64,000 nucleotides of DNA, taken from Iris pallida (taxonomy: Eukaryota; Streptophyta; Magnoliopsida; Asparagales; Iridaceae). A program made the position numbers and the translations under genes. The notes beneath the pieces are model-generated. The model did no database searches. It was not told where the DNA came from and worked only from the letters and a program-made list of their open reading frames with translations. Below are positions 43,012 through 55,828 of the stretch, one piece after another. The stretch lies in the NCBI GenBank assembly GCA_029216955.1, contig JANAVB010010791.1, positions 1,900,982-1,964,981 on the forward strand. The letters are read 5' to 3'. The first letter of the stretch is position 1. The number at the start of each line of letters is the position of its first letter.

Positions 43012-44500
43012 GACGAGGCAAGCTCTGAAGCTGGAGGTACCACTCCTTCTGAGTCCGAACCAGAGGAGAACATTCCCACATACCCTAGCGACTTCTCTGT
43101 ACAAGGGTATGCCTCAGAGGGCACGTCCTCAACCGTTCCTTCCATCTCTCCTCATGTGAGGACGGTGTTCATGACGGACAGCAACCAAGACGGTCACAGT
43201 GATCGCCAACGCATCGACACTCTGGAGGCCATACTGCATGCCTTGGTCAAGTTCGTGGACGAGATTAAAGCGGCCCTTCTAACTCTGCAAGGAAGGATGC
43301 CTGGCCAAACAAGCTTGGGTCCCGCGGTCAATGCGGACTAAAACTCGGCTACACCAAACCCGGGCGACAATCCTTCGACAACATCGGCTCCCACTGCTAC
43401 AGACGAGGCTAGGAGGCAAGACGAGGGGTCCAGGAGCTCCGGGCCATGTTCCACGCCCGAGAAACTTGTCAGGACCTCAGGATACGACAACCGTATCTGG
43501 CTGCATGGAGAGATATTCCCTTCCCACCAAGATATAAACCATTCAACATCAATCCATATGATCGAAAGACTTCTGCAAGCAGGTACATCACCTACTTCGA
43601 AGTCATAATCGACCATCTGCCTCATGACGACGCCATCCTTATGCGGTTGTTCATTGGAGCATTGGAAGGGGTCGTCTTCGACTGGTACCACAACTTGTCG
43701 GACAACTGCATCCATTTCTTCGCCAGCTTCAAACATATATTCCTGGAGAGGTTCTACGAAGTAGGACAAGACGTGACGATATCCACCCTCATGGACGTTA
43801 TTCAAGGAGAAAAGGAGTTGACAAGGAACTATATTGAGCGATTTTGCCAAACCGCGATGAAGTTGCCTTCCGGTAACCCTGATTCCTCCCTGATTGAAAT
43901 TTGCCAAAAGAGGCTGCTCCCCATAATCAGCCTCTGGATGGGCGAGAGTCAATTCAAGGACTGGAGACATTCATCATCAGTGCCACTGGCACAGAAGACA
44001 GGTTGAAGAAAGCTCACCAATTGGGACTGCACATCTCGGAGGGAGAGGACAAGGGTAAACGCTCTAATGCCAACAACAACAACGGAGGCAATTCCTCCAA
44101 TAATCGAGACAACAAAGGCAAGCAGGCTATGGTAGCCGACACAGCCCAGAAGCCTGAACCAAAGCTAGCAGAAAAGCAGTGGCCTCAGATGACTTACTCC
44201 TTCGAAGACGGCCATGTCAAGCCCATCTTGGACATGCTCATACAAGAAGGTAGAATTTAGCTCCCTCCCCTAAGGCATGAACCTCATCTTGCAGAGATGG
44301 ATAGCCCCAAGTACTGCCACTACCATCACTATGTTCACCATACTACACAAGACTGCTACCAACTGAAGCGATACATCCAACATCTCGTCGATTCTAAGGC
44401 CTTGGCCATTGATTTCGAAGAGGTGACCGTGGCAACCAACATTGTGTCAGTACAATTCGGCAGCTTCCCTCCGACAAAGACTTAAGATGGAGTAGTACCC
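43012..44500 (+). pseudogene. gag: A gag core and zinc knuckle
   Basis: It continues from the extension with LEAILHALVKFVDEIKAAL (43222-43280), a frameshift between 43341 and 43446, then the gag core: DLRIRQPYLAAW, NPYDRKTSASRYITYFEV, FIGALEGVVFDWYHNL, FLERFYEVGQDVT, EKELTRNYIERF and LLPIISLWMGESQF. Another frameshift near 43965 precedes a N/G-rich linker. The knuckle CHYHHYVHHTTQDC is at 44315-44356 (CX2HX4HX4C), the nucleic-acid binding site for RNA packaging. Stops at 44258 and 44483 replace CAG and CAA of copy B. Capsid assembly from this copy is not expected. Confidence 0.9.
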
Positions 44501-45069
44501 ATCCCCAGAGCAAAGATGGAGGTCGCTAACCTTCCACCTCCTTGAGACCAGGCTGTTGGTCTAGTGCCCCTTACCACATCACGATGGGAGGTCATGTGGG
44601 TCCATCCGGATTTGGTACCTGAAGTGACTCAGTCTGTACCACCCTCCACCAGCAAGAAGAAGAGTGGGAAAGTCAAATCATGTCGCACAATTTCGGCAGA
44701 GGTCGAAGAAGCTACGGCTGTCGTCACCCGGTCAGGTGCCCAATCCTAACCTACACCGGATTACTCGGCTGAAGGTCATCAGCCGGCTACTGCTGATGCT
44801 CCAGGACCTTCTCAGCCTCCGACGACCGACAAGCCTAGGCCGAAGGAGACTCGCTTTGACAAGTGGCTCCGAAGAGAGATGCCTTATGGGCTGGAGAGGC
44901 CCTACAACTTTGACATCTTAGCATAATTGGCCAACACACCGGCCAAATTATCGCTATACGAGCTCCTGAGCCTCTCCAAAGATGTTCGCGTCGCACTGAG
45001 CGAGGCACTCCAGAATGCCGACGCATATCTGGCTCAGTCCAATCTCACTGGGGAAAGCTCGCCTGCAGA
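44501..45069 (+). pseudogene. A gag-protease spacer, cut by H
   Basis: It contains LTTSRWEVMWVHPDLVPEVT, AEVEEATAVVTRSGAQ, ETRFDKWLRREMPYGLERPY, ANTPAKLSLYELLSLSKDVR and SEALQNADAYLAQS, all matched in E or B. Stops at 44747 and 44924 stand where the sister copies have CAA. The element is interrupted at 45070. The last five bases (GCAGA) recur at 55370-55374 as the target duplication of H. Confidence 0.8.
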
Positions 45070-48000
45070 TGTAACGCCCCAGTCCCAAAATACGTAGAAC
45101 TAGGAACAAAGCATGCCAGCTGCATATATATGAGATATACTCCAATATATGAAAATCTTGAATTTACACATAAGCTGTATTGCGAATAATAATAACAAAC
45201 AGTTACAGGTAAAAGCTATATCTCATCCACAGTAAATATAAAGAAAATGGTAACTCACGAATCAAAGTAAATGCCAAAATATAACTGTTGACCGGGCGGA
45301 GACAAATCCACTACCGGTACTAGACTAAACTGAAGGGAAATAGAGTCCAACCTCTAAGATAAATAGAATAAAAAATGATGACTAAATAGGCTCCTCGACC
45401 TAATAGGGACAGCTGTGATAAGAAGTTACTACTCGCTCGAGCGTGAAGGATGAGTCTATACCAGAGCCATACTCCTGCGGAAAGTCCTGCACACCTATAC
45501 CTGGAGAGACCACCAGGTCCTCAGAGGGACTTAACAAGATACAAAAAGAACATGCCACATAAACTGAATAAATACTGCTCAATAAAAAAAAGTAAAATCA
45601 GATCATAACATGGTCCAATCCACACCTACTGAACTAGCCTACCATCCCCCCAACCAAACAAGGACAAGAGATGGTAAACTAATTCACGGTGATGTAACTT
45701 CCCATGCTATGAATCCAATATGGTATCCGGACCCCAAGAAGGTTCAATACCTTCTCATCGAAGTAGTAAGCCACACCTATAACCAAACAAGGACAAGATG
45801 TGGCAAACTAGTCTGCGACAAGTTATTGTTCCTAGCCACGGTCAGATACAAGTACCCAAACCAAAAGTACTCGTACCTAACGGATAAAAGTGCCTAACCG
45901 TTCTAAGTGAAATGTAGTTAAGAACAATCCTTCCTGTGCATGGGCCCTGGCTAAATAGAATCGGCATAGTCCCTCCTTGGGCACCAGAGGCCCCATCAGT
46001 AAGAGTATGACGTTCCGTAGAATCGCCAGTGGCCGTCAGTAATCATAGGTAATCTGACCCGCGTCTCCGGCGGAGCTCACGGGTTACAAAAGGGGAAAGT
46101 GCATCGAAGCCCATACGCTAAGGAATTGTCCTTCCCGTCCAATGCCTACTACGTTGTATCCACAACAGTGAACCTCTATAACCTCTAAGTCAAACTAGCA
46201 TGCAACCTCTATTAGCGGTTATTCCTATCGCATGGCTTATACGCACCGGTGGCCAGCCAGTCACGCATGTCCTTGTTCTACATACGACACACAACTTCGT
46301 GTTACAACGTGTCAAGGCCAATGAATGCAACACACAAAGGTGGCCCTTTAAATCTAGGTTTAATGTGTAAGAAAACTAATACATACCAGGAAATATAAAT
46401 GAACAGTAAGTTCTAACAGGTTATGCCATGTATCACAGTTTATTTTGCATAAGAAAAATAGTGAATAATGCATAAAATATAAGCTAAAATAAATAAACAA
46501 TTGGTGGCAAGGTATCTTGCCTGGAGGTAGTGTGCAGAATGGCGACGCCTGGTAACTTAAATCATCAGAATATGGAAGCACTGAAAGCCAACTTTTAGGA
46601 ACGACCACGGATGCTGAAATAAACATCACGAACAGATTTGGCATAAAAAAATACCTAGGAAATGCCTGTCCAAAAGTCTAATTCTGGAACAGGGGCAAAA
46701 TCATAATTTCGGGTCAAAACGATGTCCGTCCGTTGGACCCGTTTTGTACCGAAACGCATGCCAGAACCTTCGACCTCTAAAGTCATCAAACTATATGTCT
46801 ACGGAATCCGGTTTGAGGAGATGAACCCAACCGTATGTCCAAAGTTGGATTCTGGCGGGCCGTGCACAAAATCGCCCGTAAGAGCCGGTCGCGGGCCCGC
46901 CAATTTGACGTTCCAATCAACCTTCTCAGAATCGAACCAAACTTGGCATACAGGACCAGAATAAATGATACAGGTCCTTGATGGCGCAAGTTTACGTATC
47001 GATTCGACGAACGTGCACGAAGTTATGGGTTAGTTTGCAAAACGTCGATACGGGGGTATCTCGACGGATACGCACTGATTTCGCCGCGTACACACAACGA
47101 AATCGAGTCCCGTCAGTTCCCACACGTCGGTAACATCCATACGCGCCTTTCGATGCGTATAGTGCACGACCACGTCGCCTGGTTTGTCGGGACGCAGGCC
47201 GTATCGGTTAATTTTCCTAAAATTTATAGTTTTTAAAAACTATTTTTCCTAAACTTTGGGTTCGAAGTTCATGGCATAGAATGAACAAAAATTTAAACTA
47301 AAGAAAGGACTCGTAGTTCTACAGGTGGTCTATTTCACTGCTTAATTATTTTTGGAATAATCCTACTAGGTTGACAGGAAAATGCCACTAAACAGGGGTA
47401 CATGGATTTGTGTATACTGTTGTAAAAATCAGTTTTTTCAGAATATTTGCATCGAATTTTCGACGTGATGGTTCGACAATAAAGAAAACCAATTGTTGGG
47501 TTGTCTAGGGGGTCAGGTGGGCTATCTACGACAACTCGCAGCGTCGAAAAATATGAATTGTACGTGACGAATTGAATTGGTGAAGAGAGGTACCTTGCGG
47601 CTGAACGAAAACAGAGTTTCCTCTGTTCGATACGGATTTCAGGTGATCGACGACGACGTGCGCGACAAGCAGGTGGTACAGTCGTCTGGGACTATGCGCC
47701 TAGGTTTTAGGGTGCTGCTCGAAGGGTCTGGGTCGGAGATTAGCTCTCCAGGTTTGAGATCCAAGAAGTTTCTCTCTTATTTATTTTTTCGAGAATACGC
47801 ATGTTATACCGAAGGTTTTAAATCCAAAATTGGATAAATTCCAATTAAATTTGAATTGGATTCGATGTAATCTTGTGGAGAATATGGTAGGAGTCCTATA
47901 GGAAAAGATTTGGGCTGATTTGATCGAGATTTGAAGATTTTTGGATCGGCCATGCCTTCGGATTTCATCTGCGGGCTATAATCGGTTTTGCCTTATAAAT

Positions 48001-48811
48001 ATATATCGCAAGATATTCAATATCTCGCGATAAATTGAAATATTTTTTTTTATCAAACAAACAGAGCAGCTGAGCTGCTGTTGGGGTCGGTCCCTTGGGA
48101 TTTCATGGGTTGGGGAGAGCACGCACTGTTCAAAGAACAGTGCAGCGCATTTATATATATATAACTATGGATGTAATATAATATTTATATATTTATATAT
48201 ATACACAATAAAAATCTAATTAAATCTATAAAAAAAATCCTAATTTCCTAAGATATTACTACCATACTCAAAATAAATACTTTGTATAAATTTACCTGCT
48301 ATAATAACATGTCTATTAAATAAATTATTAAATAGATTACAAAGCTCATTAAAATCTTCATACGATAATTTAAAATAAACATAATAATAACAACAATAAT
48401 AATAATATAATAATAATAATAATAACAATAAAAATAACAACGAATTAACAGGGGTATGAATATTAGGGGAGTGTAAATAATAATATTACTTTTGCCAAGA
48501 ATATAAATTTTTAAGTCCCATAAATAATAAATAATTTAAATAAACATTAAAATAAAAAGATTGTCATAATTTGTTTTCATAATTTAAACAACTAACTAAT
48601 CCCAATAAAATAAATCTATTAGCACCCACCGCTAATATGCTAGTCAAGGCACTTAGCTGTAGTGGCCGTACCATATTGTCTAATCAGTGTATAACCCAAA
48701 CTGAGCATGACTAAGATAATATTTATAGATTTATTAATGAAACAATTTAAAAACAAAATATTTAAGTAATAAAATATAAACAAAAATCCTCCAAAATTTT
48801 GGGGGATTACA
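45070..48811 (-). repeat. H 3' LTR (left copy, 3,742 bp)
   Basis: Nearly collinear with 51548-55369. The main visible differences are shorter AT and AAT tracts (around 48150-48160 and 48380-48430). Confidence 0.92.
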
Positions 48812-48850
48812 TCCGACCCAACTTATAAAAATTTCGTCCTCGAAATTAAA
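48812..48850 (-). other. H polypurine side of the 3' LTR
   Basis: On the minus strand, AATTTCGAGGACGAAATTTT then TATAAGTTGGGTCGGA directly before the LTR start. The block is shared with D (13698-13735). Confidence 0.65.
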
Positions 48851-49684
48851 ATAACCTTATAAAAAAATATGACAATAAATCTTAATAAAAATATAATGGG
48901 CTGAATACGAAGGGAGAGCAGGTAGTCAATCCGTAACTCTGTTTTCTTAAAGATGGAGGAGGTATTTATACAAGGATCTTAAACTGGCACCATATTCTAC
49001 ATGACAAGGTCTTCTTGGTCTCGCATGAATCATGGATATTCAGTTCATCTGATGGAATGGCTCGATATTGCATGGTTAAACAATAATGGGATGAAATTGA
49101 TGTCTATAGTTCTTTCTAAGAAATCGGGTTATACATGTGGTGTAATTGAAATAAAGCACATAATATTGTGTTTTGTGGAACAGGTATGTCATGCGTGTAG
49201 GGAGGCTCGTCTAGTTCCTGTAAATAAAGTTTGTTGGAAGAAAATGGCTAATGTTGTGCTTCAAACATCAAAGTCACGGTAAGGTATCGAAATGAAATGC
49301 GTAGAGATTGGGTGATTTCCACACATCTAAAGCATACGAGTGTTGTTGACGGAGGCACGAATTTTTAAGGCACGCCATTCAAGATTTCTAACGAAGAAGC
49401 CAAGAGTTCTATTTATAAGCTTGCTATAGTCATGATATTTCTAATGGTACCAAAGATAGTGCTCATGCATGTTGCCTAAGTTACTGAATGTATTGCTCAT
49501 TGCTAAGCCATGACTAAATAAAGATTAAGGGTATAAGTAGAATAATACCTGCCATATCTCTAATCTCAGGATGGGGGTTTATCATAGCCATGGTAAATGC
49601 TTATCCTTGCCTCGACGGCTCGGGGCAATCGATAATCCTATGTTGTTACGATCCGCACCTCAAGCATAAGCAGAGACGAATCCG
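48851..49684 (-). other. H interior, 3' non-coding part
   Basis: No domain recognised on either strand. The pol region expected between gag and the 3' LTR is missing, so a deletion is inferred. An open frame on the plus strand (49001-49282) has no recognisable family. Confidence 0.6.
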
Positions 49685-50790
49685 ACATCCGTCTTGAATG
49701 TGGCCCTTTTTCCTGCAGTAGTTGCAGGTGGGCTTCTGATAGGGTGTGGGTCTCTGTTGGTACTGTCCTATAGGCCTCCTCGTTGGCCCACCTTGAGTCG
49801 CCCTAACTGGTGCAGCTACCAGTGTGGGGCGCCTCTGTGCCTGCTGTTCCTTGCGAAGAAGCTCCTAGGTACGTGCTTCCAACAGGACAGCTGCATGAGA
49901 GACTCGAGACTGTGTAGTAGTGAAAGTCTTAAGTTCTGGTGCGAGCCCCTGGTAGAATCTTCTTGCCTTCTCCAGCTCTGTCGGGATTAACGTCTCACAA
50001 AATTTACTCAAACGGCTGAACTCTGCATCGTACTCATCTACCGACATGTTCTCTTGCTTCAGATGAAGGAACTGGTCATAGAGAGTGTCTCGAACGTGGA
50101 TGGGGAAAAACCTCTCATAAAATAGATCGTAGAACTTCTTCTATGTGATTCCAGTGCCCAGTCGCCTCTCTTCAGCCTTCCACCAGTGATGAGCATTATC
50201 TTCTAGGAGTAAGTCGACTGCTGTCATCCAATCATGTGCTGGCAACTAGGAAGCCTTCAAGTATTTCTCTGTGCTGATAAGCCATGCGGAAACTTCTAAG
50301 GGACCCTCAGTACCCTTAAATTTCTTAGGGCCCATGTCGATGAAGTCTGCAATGGAGCCCAGATATGGTTATGGAGCTGGAGTTGCATCTAGTACCGGGG
50401 CTGGTGGTAGAGATCTAGCTAAGTAGGTCATCATGCTCTGCCTCAACAGTTCCATTTGTTGCCACTGAGATTGTAGCATAGTATACATAAACTGGGTGCT
50501 CGGGTCCGCATCAGTCGAAAGTGGAGGCAGTTGGGGTCTGGTCTGTGGTGAAAACTGTTGAGGAAAAGGTGATGGTGCAGTCTCTCCTGGGGTACTACAG
50601 TAGTTTGCTCAACCTGGCTGACTGGGGGCACTTGGGCTTCCTGCTGTACCGTCGATGGGTTCGTGGTATTCTGCTGAGGCTTTAGCTGATACGGAGTCAT
50701 CGGGGTCATTAGGGAAACTTGTTCTTCCTGGGAAGTCGCATCACGAGATGTGATTGCCAGGCGAGAGGTGTGTCCGCTGTATAAAGTCAT
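49680..50790 (-). pseudogene. gag: gag of element H, broken
   Basis: An ATG at 50790 begins a Q/P/T-rich N-terminal region that ends near 50443. The gag core follows in pieces. The clearest is MSVDEYDAEFSRLSKF and ARRFYQGLAPELKTF (50047-49865), the plant chromovirus pattern S-V-x-E-Y-x-A-E-F-x-R-L then A-R-x-F-x-x-G-L. The CCHC knuckle lies at the C-terminal end. Stops and frameshifts break the frame between 50440 and 50050 and again at 49865. No protease follows. This tells H apart from D, which lacks any gag, but the shared LTR-adjacent blocks tie the two together. Confidence 0.8.
49685..49726 (-). other. H Gag CCHC zinc knuckle
   Basis: CNYCRKKGHIQDGC on the minus strand (CX2CX4HX4C), the classical nucleocapsid zinc finger of chromovirus-type Gag, unlike the CHHC knuckle of A, B and E. 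Confidence 0.85.
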
Positions 50791-51547
50791 ATTGCTGGTA
50801 CGAAGATAAGGGCAATGTTAGAATATATTCAGATAAGTTTTGAGTTAAGCAATTGAAAGAGAGTTTAATAAAGAATTCAAAATGTCAACAACACGTGGAT
50901 AAGATCCTAGCGGGCGAATATGTTAAGCTAACCATATCTCAATCCATGTAGAATCATACGAAAGGCGAACCAAATGCATTATGGTTGATTAGACCACAAT
51001 ACACCAGTTCTGATAGGACAATGTATTCGTGGGCGCCCACAAACATATGTCCTGAACAAGCTCGATGAAAGAGTAAGCTCGCAAAACTAGACTATAATAG
51101 CAACATTAGTCAAGGTAGTTCAATTACAAATACGCAAGATAATGATGAAAGAAAATATAAATAGCTTAAGCTACTTAAGAATCTAAGTCGTGTCCGGTAT
51201 TCGTGCCTATGCAGTCGTCGTACTGTCTTCTTGTCTAAGGCCCTGGTTAAAGTCAAGGAAGTTAGGTTGTGAGGCTTCCTACCCAACTTATAGGAGTTGA
51301 ACTAGTAGTGTGATTGAATGGTGGAACATGACGACCTAGTACGCACGAAAGTGGGGTAGGGATTTACGGAAGAATAATTTAACAAGCAGGAACCAAGTTA
51401 GACAGTTGGGAGTTCGAAATGAAAGCGAGATAGAATGTCATATATATGGATGAGATCCTAAATTTTCTAATCCTATATGCAGGCTTGCTTGATACGGTAA
51501 AGTAACCAAACAATTTATCTTGACCTGCATGGTCCAACACAAAAATA
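50791..51547 (-). other. H 5' leader with presumed primer region
   Basis: On the minus strand the leader starts TATTTTTGTGTTGGACCATG and then CAGGTCAAGAT, resembling the D leader. No coding domain is visible. Confidence 0.55.
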
Positions 51548-54500
51548 TGTAACGCCCCAGTCCCAAAATACGTAGGACTAGGAACGAAGCATGCCAGCTG
51601 CATATATACGAGATATACTCAAATATATGGAAATCTCGAATTTACACATAAGCTGTATTGTGAATAATAATAACAAACAGTCACAGGTAAAAGCTATATC
51701 TCATCCACAGTAAATATAAAGAAAATGGTAACTCGCGAATCAAAGTAAATGCCAAAATGTAACTGTTGACCGGGTGGAGACAAATCCACTACCGGTACTA
51801 GAATAAACGGAAGGGAAATAGAGTCCAACCTCTAAGATAAATAGAATAAGAAATGATGACTAAATAGGCTCCTCGACCTAATAGGGACAACTATGATCAG
51901 AAGGTACTACTCGCTCGAGCGTGAAGGATGAGTCTATACCGGAGCCATACTCCTGCGGAAAGTCCTGCACACCTATACCTGGAGAGATCACCAGGTCCTC
52001 AGAGGGACATAACAAGATACAAAAAGAACATGCCACATAAACTGAATAAATACTGCTCAATAAAAATAAGTAAAATCAGATCATAATATGGTCCAATACA
52101 CACCTACTGAACTAGCCTACCATCCTCCCAGCCAAACAAGGACATGAGATGGTAAACTAATTCACGGTGACGTAACTTCCCACGCTATGAATCCAATATG
52201 GTATCCGGACCCCAAGAAGGTTCAATACCTTCTCATCGAAGTAGTAAGCCACACCTACAACCAAACAAGGACAAGATGTGGCAAACTAGTCCGCGACAAG
52301 TTATTGTTCCAAGCTACAGTCAGATACAAGTATACAAACTAAAAGTACTCATACCTAACGGATAAAGGTGTCTAACCGTTCTAAGAGAAATTTAGTTAAG
52401 AACAATCCTTTCTGTGCATGGGCCCTGGCTAAATAGGATCGACATAGTCCCCCCTTGGGCACCAGAGGCCCCATCAGTAAGAGCATGACGTTCCGCAGAA
52501 TCGCCAGTGGCCGTCAGTAATCATGGGTAATCTGACCCGCGTCTCCGACGGAGCTCACGGGTTACAAAAGGGAAAAGTGCATCGAAGCCCATACGCTAAG
52601 GAATTGTCCTCCCCGCCCAATGCCTACTATGTTGTATCCACAACAGTGAACCTCTATAACCGCTATGTCAAACTAGCATGCAACCTCTATTAGCGGTTAT
52701 TCCTATCGCACGGCTTATACGCACCGGTGGCCAGCCAGTCACGCTTGTCCGTGTTCTACATGCGACACACAACATCGTGTTACAATGTGTCAATGCCAAT
52801 GAATGCAACACACAAATGTGGTCCTTTAAATCTAGGTTTAATGTGTAAGAAAACTAATACATAGCAGGAAATACAAATGAACAGTAAGTTCTAACAGGTT
52901 ATGCCATGTATCATAGTTTATTTTGCATAAGAAAAATAATGAATAATGCATGAAATATGAGTTAAAATAAATAAATAGTTGGTGGCAAGGTATCTTGCCT
53001 GGAGGTAGTGTACAGAGTGGCGACGCCTGGTAACTCAAATCGTCAGAATAGGGAAGCACTGAAAGCCAAATTTTACGAACGACCTTGGATGCTGAAACAA
53101 ACATCACGAACAGATTTGGCATAAAAGAAAGACCTAGGAAACGCCTGTCCAAAAGTCTAATTCTGGAACAGGGGCAAAATCGTAATTTCGGGTCAAAACG
53201 ATGTCCGCCGTTGGACCCGTTTTGCACTGAAATACGTGCCAGAACCTACGGTCTATAGAGACATCAAACTACATGTCTACGGATCTGGTTTGAGGAGACG
53301 AACCCAACCGTATGTCCAAAGTTGGATTCCGGCGGGCCGTGCACAAAATTGCCCGTAAGAGCCGGTCGCGGGCCCGCCAATTTGGCGTTCTAATCAACCT
53401 TCTCAGAATCGGACCAAACTTAGCATTCAGGACCGAAAAAATGATACGGTCCTTATGGCTCAAGTTTTGCATTGATTCGACGAACGTGTACGAAGTTATG
53501 GGTTAGTTTGCAAAACGTCGATACGTGGGTATCTCAACGGATACGCACTGATTTCGCCGCGTACACACAACAAAATCGAGTCCCGTCAGTTCCCACACGT
53601 CGGTAACATCCATACGCGTCTTTCGATGCATATAGTGCACGTCCACATCACCCGGTTTGTCGGGGCGCACGCCGTATCGGTTAATTTTCCTAAAATTTAT
53701 AGTTTTTAAAAACTGTTTTCCCTAAACTTTGGGTTCGAAGTTCATGGCATATAATGAACGAAAATTTAAACTAAAAGAAAGGACTCTTAGTGCTACTGGT
53801 GGTCTATTTCACTGCTTAATTATTTTTGGAATAATCCTACTAGGTTGACAGGAAAATGCCACTAAATAGGGGTACATGGATTTGTGTATACTGTTGTAAA
53901 AATCAGTTTTTTGGGAATATTTGCATCGAATTTTCGACGTGATGGTTCGACAATAAAGAAAACCAATTGTTGGGTTGTCTAGGGGGTCATGTGGGCTATC
54001 TACGACAACTCGCAGTATCGAAAAATATGAATTGTACGTGATGAATTGAATTGGTGAAGAGAGGTACCTTGCGGCTGAACGAAAACAGAGTTTCCTCTGT
54101 TCGATGCGGATTTCAGGTGATCGACGACGACGTGCGCGACGAGCAGGTGGTGCAGTCGTCTGGGACTGTGTGTCTAGGGTTTAGGGTGCTGCTCGGAGGA
54201 TCTGGGTCGGAGATTAGCTCTCCAGGTTTGAGATCCAAGAAGTTTCTCTCTTCTTTATTTTTCGGAGAATACGCAGGTTATACCGAAGGTTTTAAATCCA
54301 AAATTGGATAAATTCCAATTAAATTTGAATTGGATTCGATGTAATCTTGCGAAGAATATGGTAGGAGTCCTATAGGAAAAGATTTGGGCTGATTTGATCG
54401 AGATTTGAAGATTTTTGGATCGGCCATGCCTTCGGATTTCATCCGCGGGCTACAGTCGATTTTGCCTTATAAATGTATATCCCGAGATATTCAATATCTC

Positions 54501-54621
54501 GCGATAAATTGAAATATTTTTTATATCAAACAAACAGAGCAGCTGAGCTGCTGTTGGGGTCGGTCCCTTGGGATTTCATGGGTTGGGAAGAGCACGCACT
54601 GTTCAATGAACAGTGCAGCGC

Positions 54622-54623
<2 letters not shown>

Positions 54624-54672
<49 letters not shown>
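54624..54672. repeat. (AT)n expanded in the right H LTR
   Basis: About 24 AT units here; the equivalent site in the left LTR (about 48150) has about 6. Confidence 0.9.
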
Positions 54673-54673
<1 letters not shown>

Positions 54674-54889
54674 CTATGGATGTAATATAATATTTATATA
54701 TGTATATATATACACAATAAAAATCTAATTAAATCTATAAAAAATCCTAATTTCCCCAAGATATTACTACCATACTCAAAATAAATACTTTGTATAAATT
54801 TACCTGCTATAATAACATGTCTATTAAATAAATTATTAAATAGATTACAAAGCTCATTAAAATCTTCATACGATAATTTAAAATAAACA

Positions 54890-54899
54890 TAATAATAAC

Positions 54900-54984
<85 letters not shown>
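54890..54984. repeat. (AAT)n microsatellite in the right H LTR
   Basis: About 28 AAT units; the left LTR has a shorter, interrupted version near 48380-48430. It gives a spurious poly-Tyr frame on the minus strand. Confidence 0.9.
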
Positions 54985-54985
<1 letters not shown>

Positions 54986-55374
54986 TAAAAACAACAACGA
55001 ATTAACAGGGGTATGAATATTAGGGGAGTGTAAATAATAATATTACTTTTACCAAGAATATAAAATTTCAAGTCCCATAAATAATAAATAATTTAAATAA
55101 ACATTAAAATAAAATGATAGTCATAATTTGTTTTCATAATTTAGACAAGTAACTAATCCCAATAAAATAAATCTATTAGCACCCACCGCTAACATGCTAG
55201 TCAAGGCACTTAGCTGCAGTGGCCGTGCCATATTGTCTAGTCAGTGTGTAACCCAAACTGAGCATGACTAAGATAATATTTATAGATTTATTAATGAAAC
55301 AATTTAAAAACAAAAAAATTTATGTAATAAAATATAAACAAAAATCCTCCAAAATTTTGGGGGATTACAGCAGA

Positions 55375-55828
55375 TCCCCAGGACAACACTTGCACAGGCG
55401 CAATGCCCAACATTGTCTTCACTCCGCAGGATATGCTTATCAAGACCAACCTGCACGATCGCCCTCTTTATTATACTAGATACGTTGGCGACATCAAGGT
55501 GGATCGGATGCATATTGATCCCGGTTCTTCTATAAGCATCATCCCGAAGAGCCTGCTATACCATTTGCGTATCCTAATGCATCGGCTGACACCGACAAGC
55601 ACCGCCATCAGCAGTTTCAATTCAGGCAGAAGCTATCCGATTGGAAAGATTCGTCGGAAGTGCCAAATCGGCGACCTTCAGTCAGAAGTGACCTGTTTTG
55701 TTATAGATGCAGACACTTCCTACCATATTCTCCTGGGGCGTCCTTGGATACATGATTACATGATCGTGCCTTCCATACTGCACCAGTGCTTCAAGCACGT
55801 CGATAAGTACGACTTCATGAGGACATAA
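55375..55828 (+). pseudogene. pro: A aspartic protease
   Basis: It resumes A after H. PNIVFTPQDMLIK and LHDRPLYYTRYVGDIKVDR lead to the active site DPGSS at 55517-55531, then SIIPKSLL. The conserved flap-distal signature HILLGRPWIHDYMIVPS is near 55724-55775. The domain itself is open without a stop up to 55828 and has the usual length of a retroelement protease. As in E the triad is D-P-G in place of D-T/S-G. With the two duplicated target bases discounted, H did not change the reading frame (10,305 bp is divisible by 3). Confidence 0.88.

Larger units (their letters stand above)
45070..55369 (-). mobile_element. Element H: non-autonomous chromovirus-like element, gag only
   Basis: 10,300 bp, flanked by GCAGA at 45065-45069 and 55370-55374. 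On the minus strand the LTR reads TGTAATCCCC...GGGGCGTTACA (right LTR 55369-51548 is 5', left LTR 48811-45070 is 3'). The 2.7-kb interior has a degenerate gag with a CCHC knuckle and no protease, RT or integrase. A TTTCGAGGACGAAATTTTT block and a GTTGGGTCGGA run precede the 3' LTR, as in D. The LTRs look very similar, so the insertion is fairly recent. Replication would need proteins from a full relative. Confidence 0.92.
51548..55369 (-). repeat. H 5' LTR (right copy, 3,822 bp)
   Basis: Partner of 45070-48811. It ends with the GCAGA duplication at 55370-55374. Confidence 0.92.

Noticed and set aside
49001..49282. 93-residue plus-strand frame in the H interior
   Set aside because: No recognised domain, opposite to the element's sense, and in a region without other coding signs. 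Kept only as non-coding interior.
54694..55071. Minus-strand frame with a long Tyr run
   Set aside because: Product of the (AAT)n microsatellite in the H LTR.
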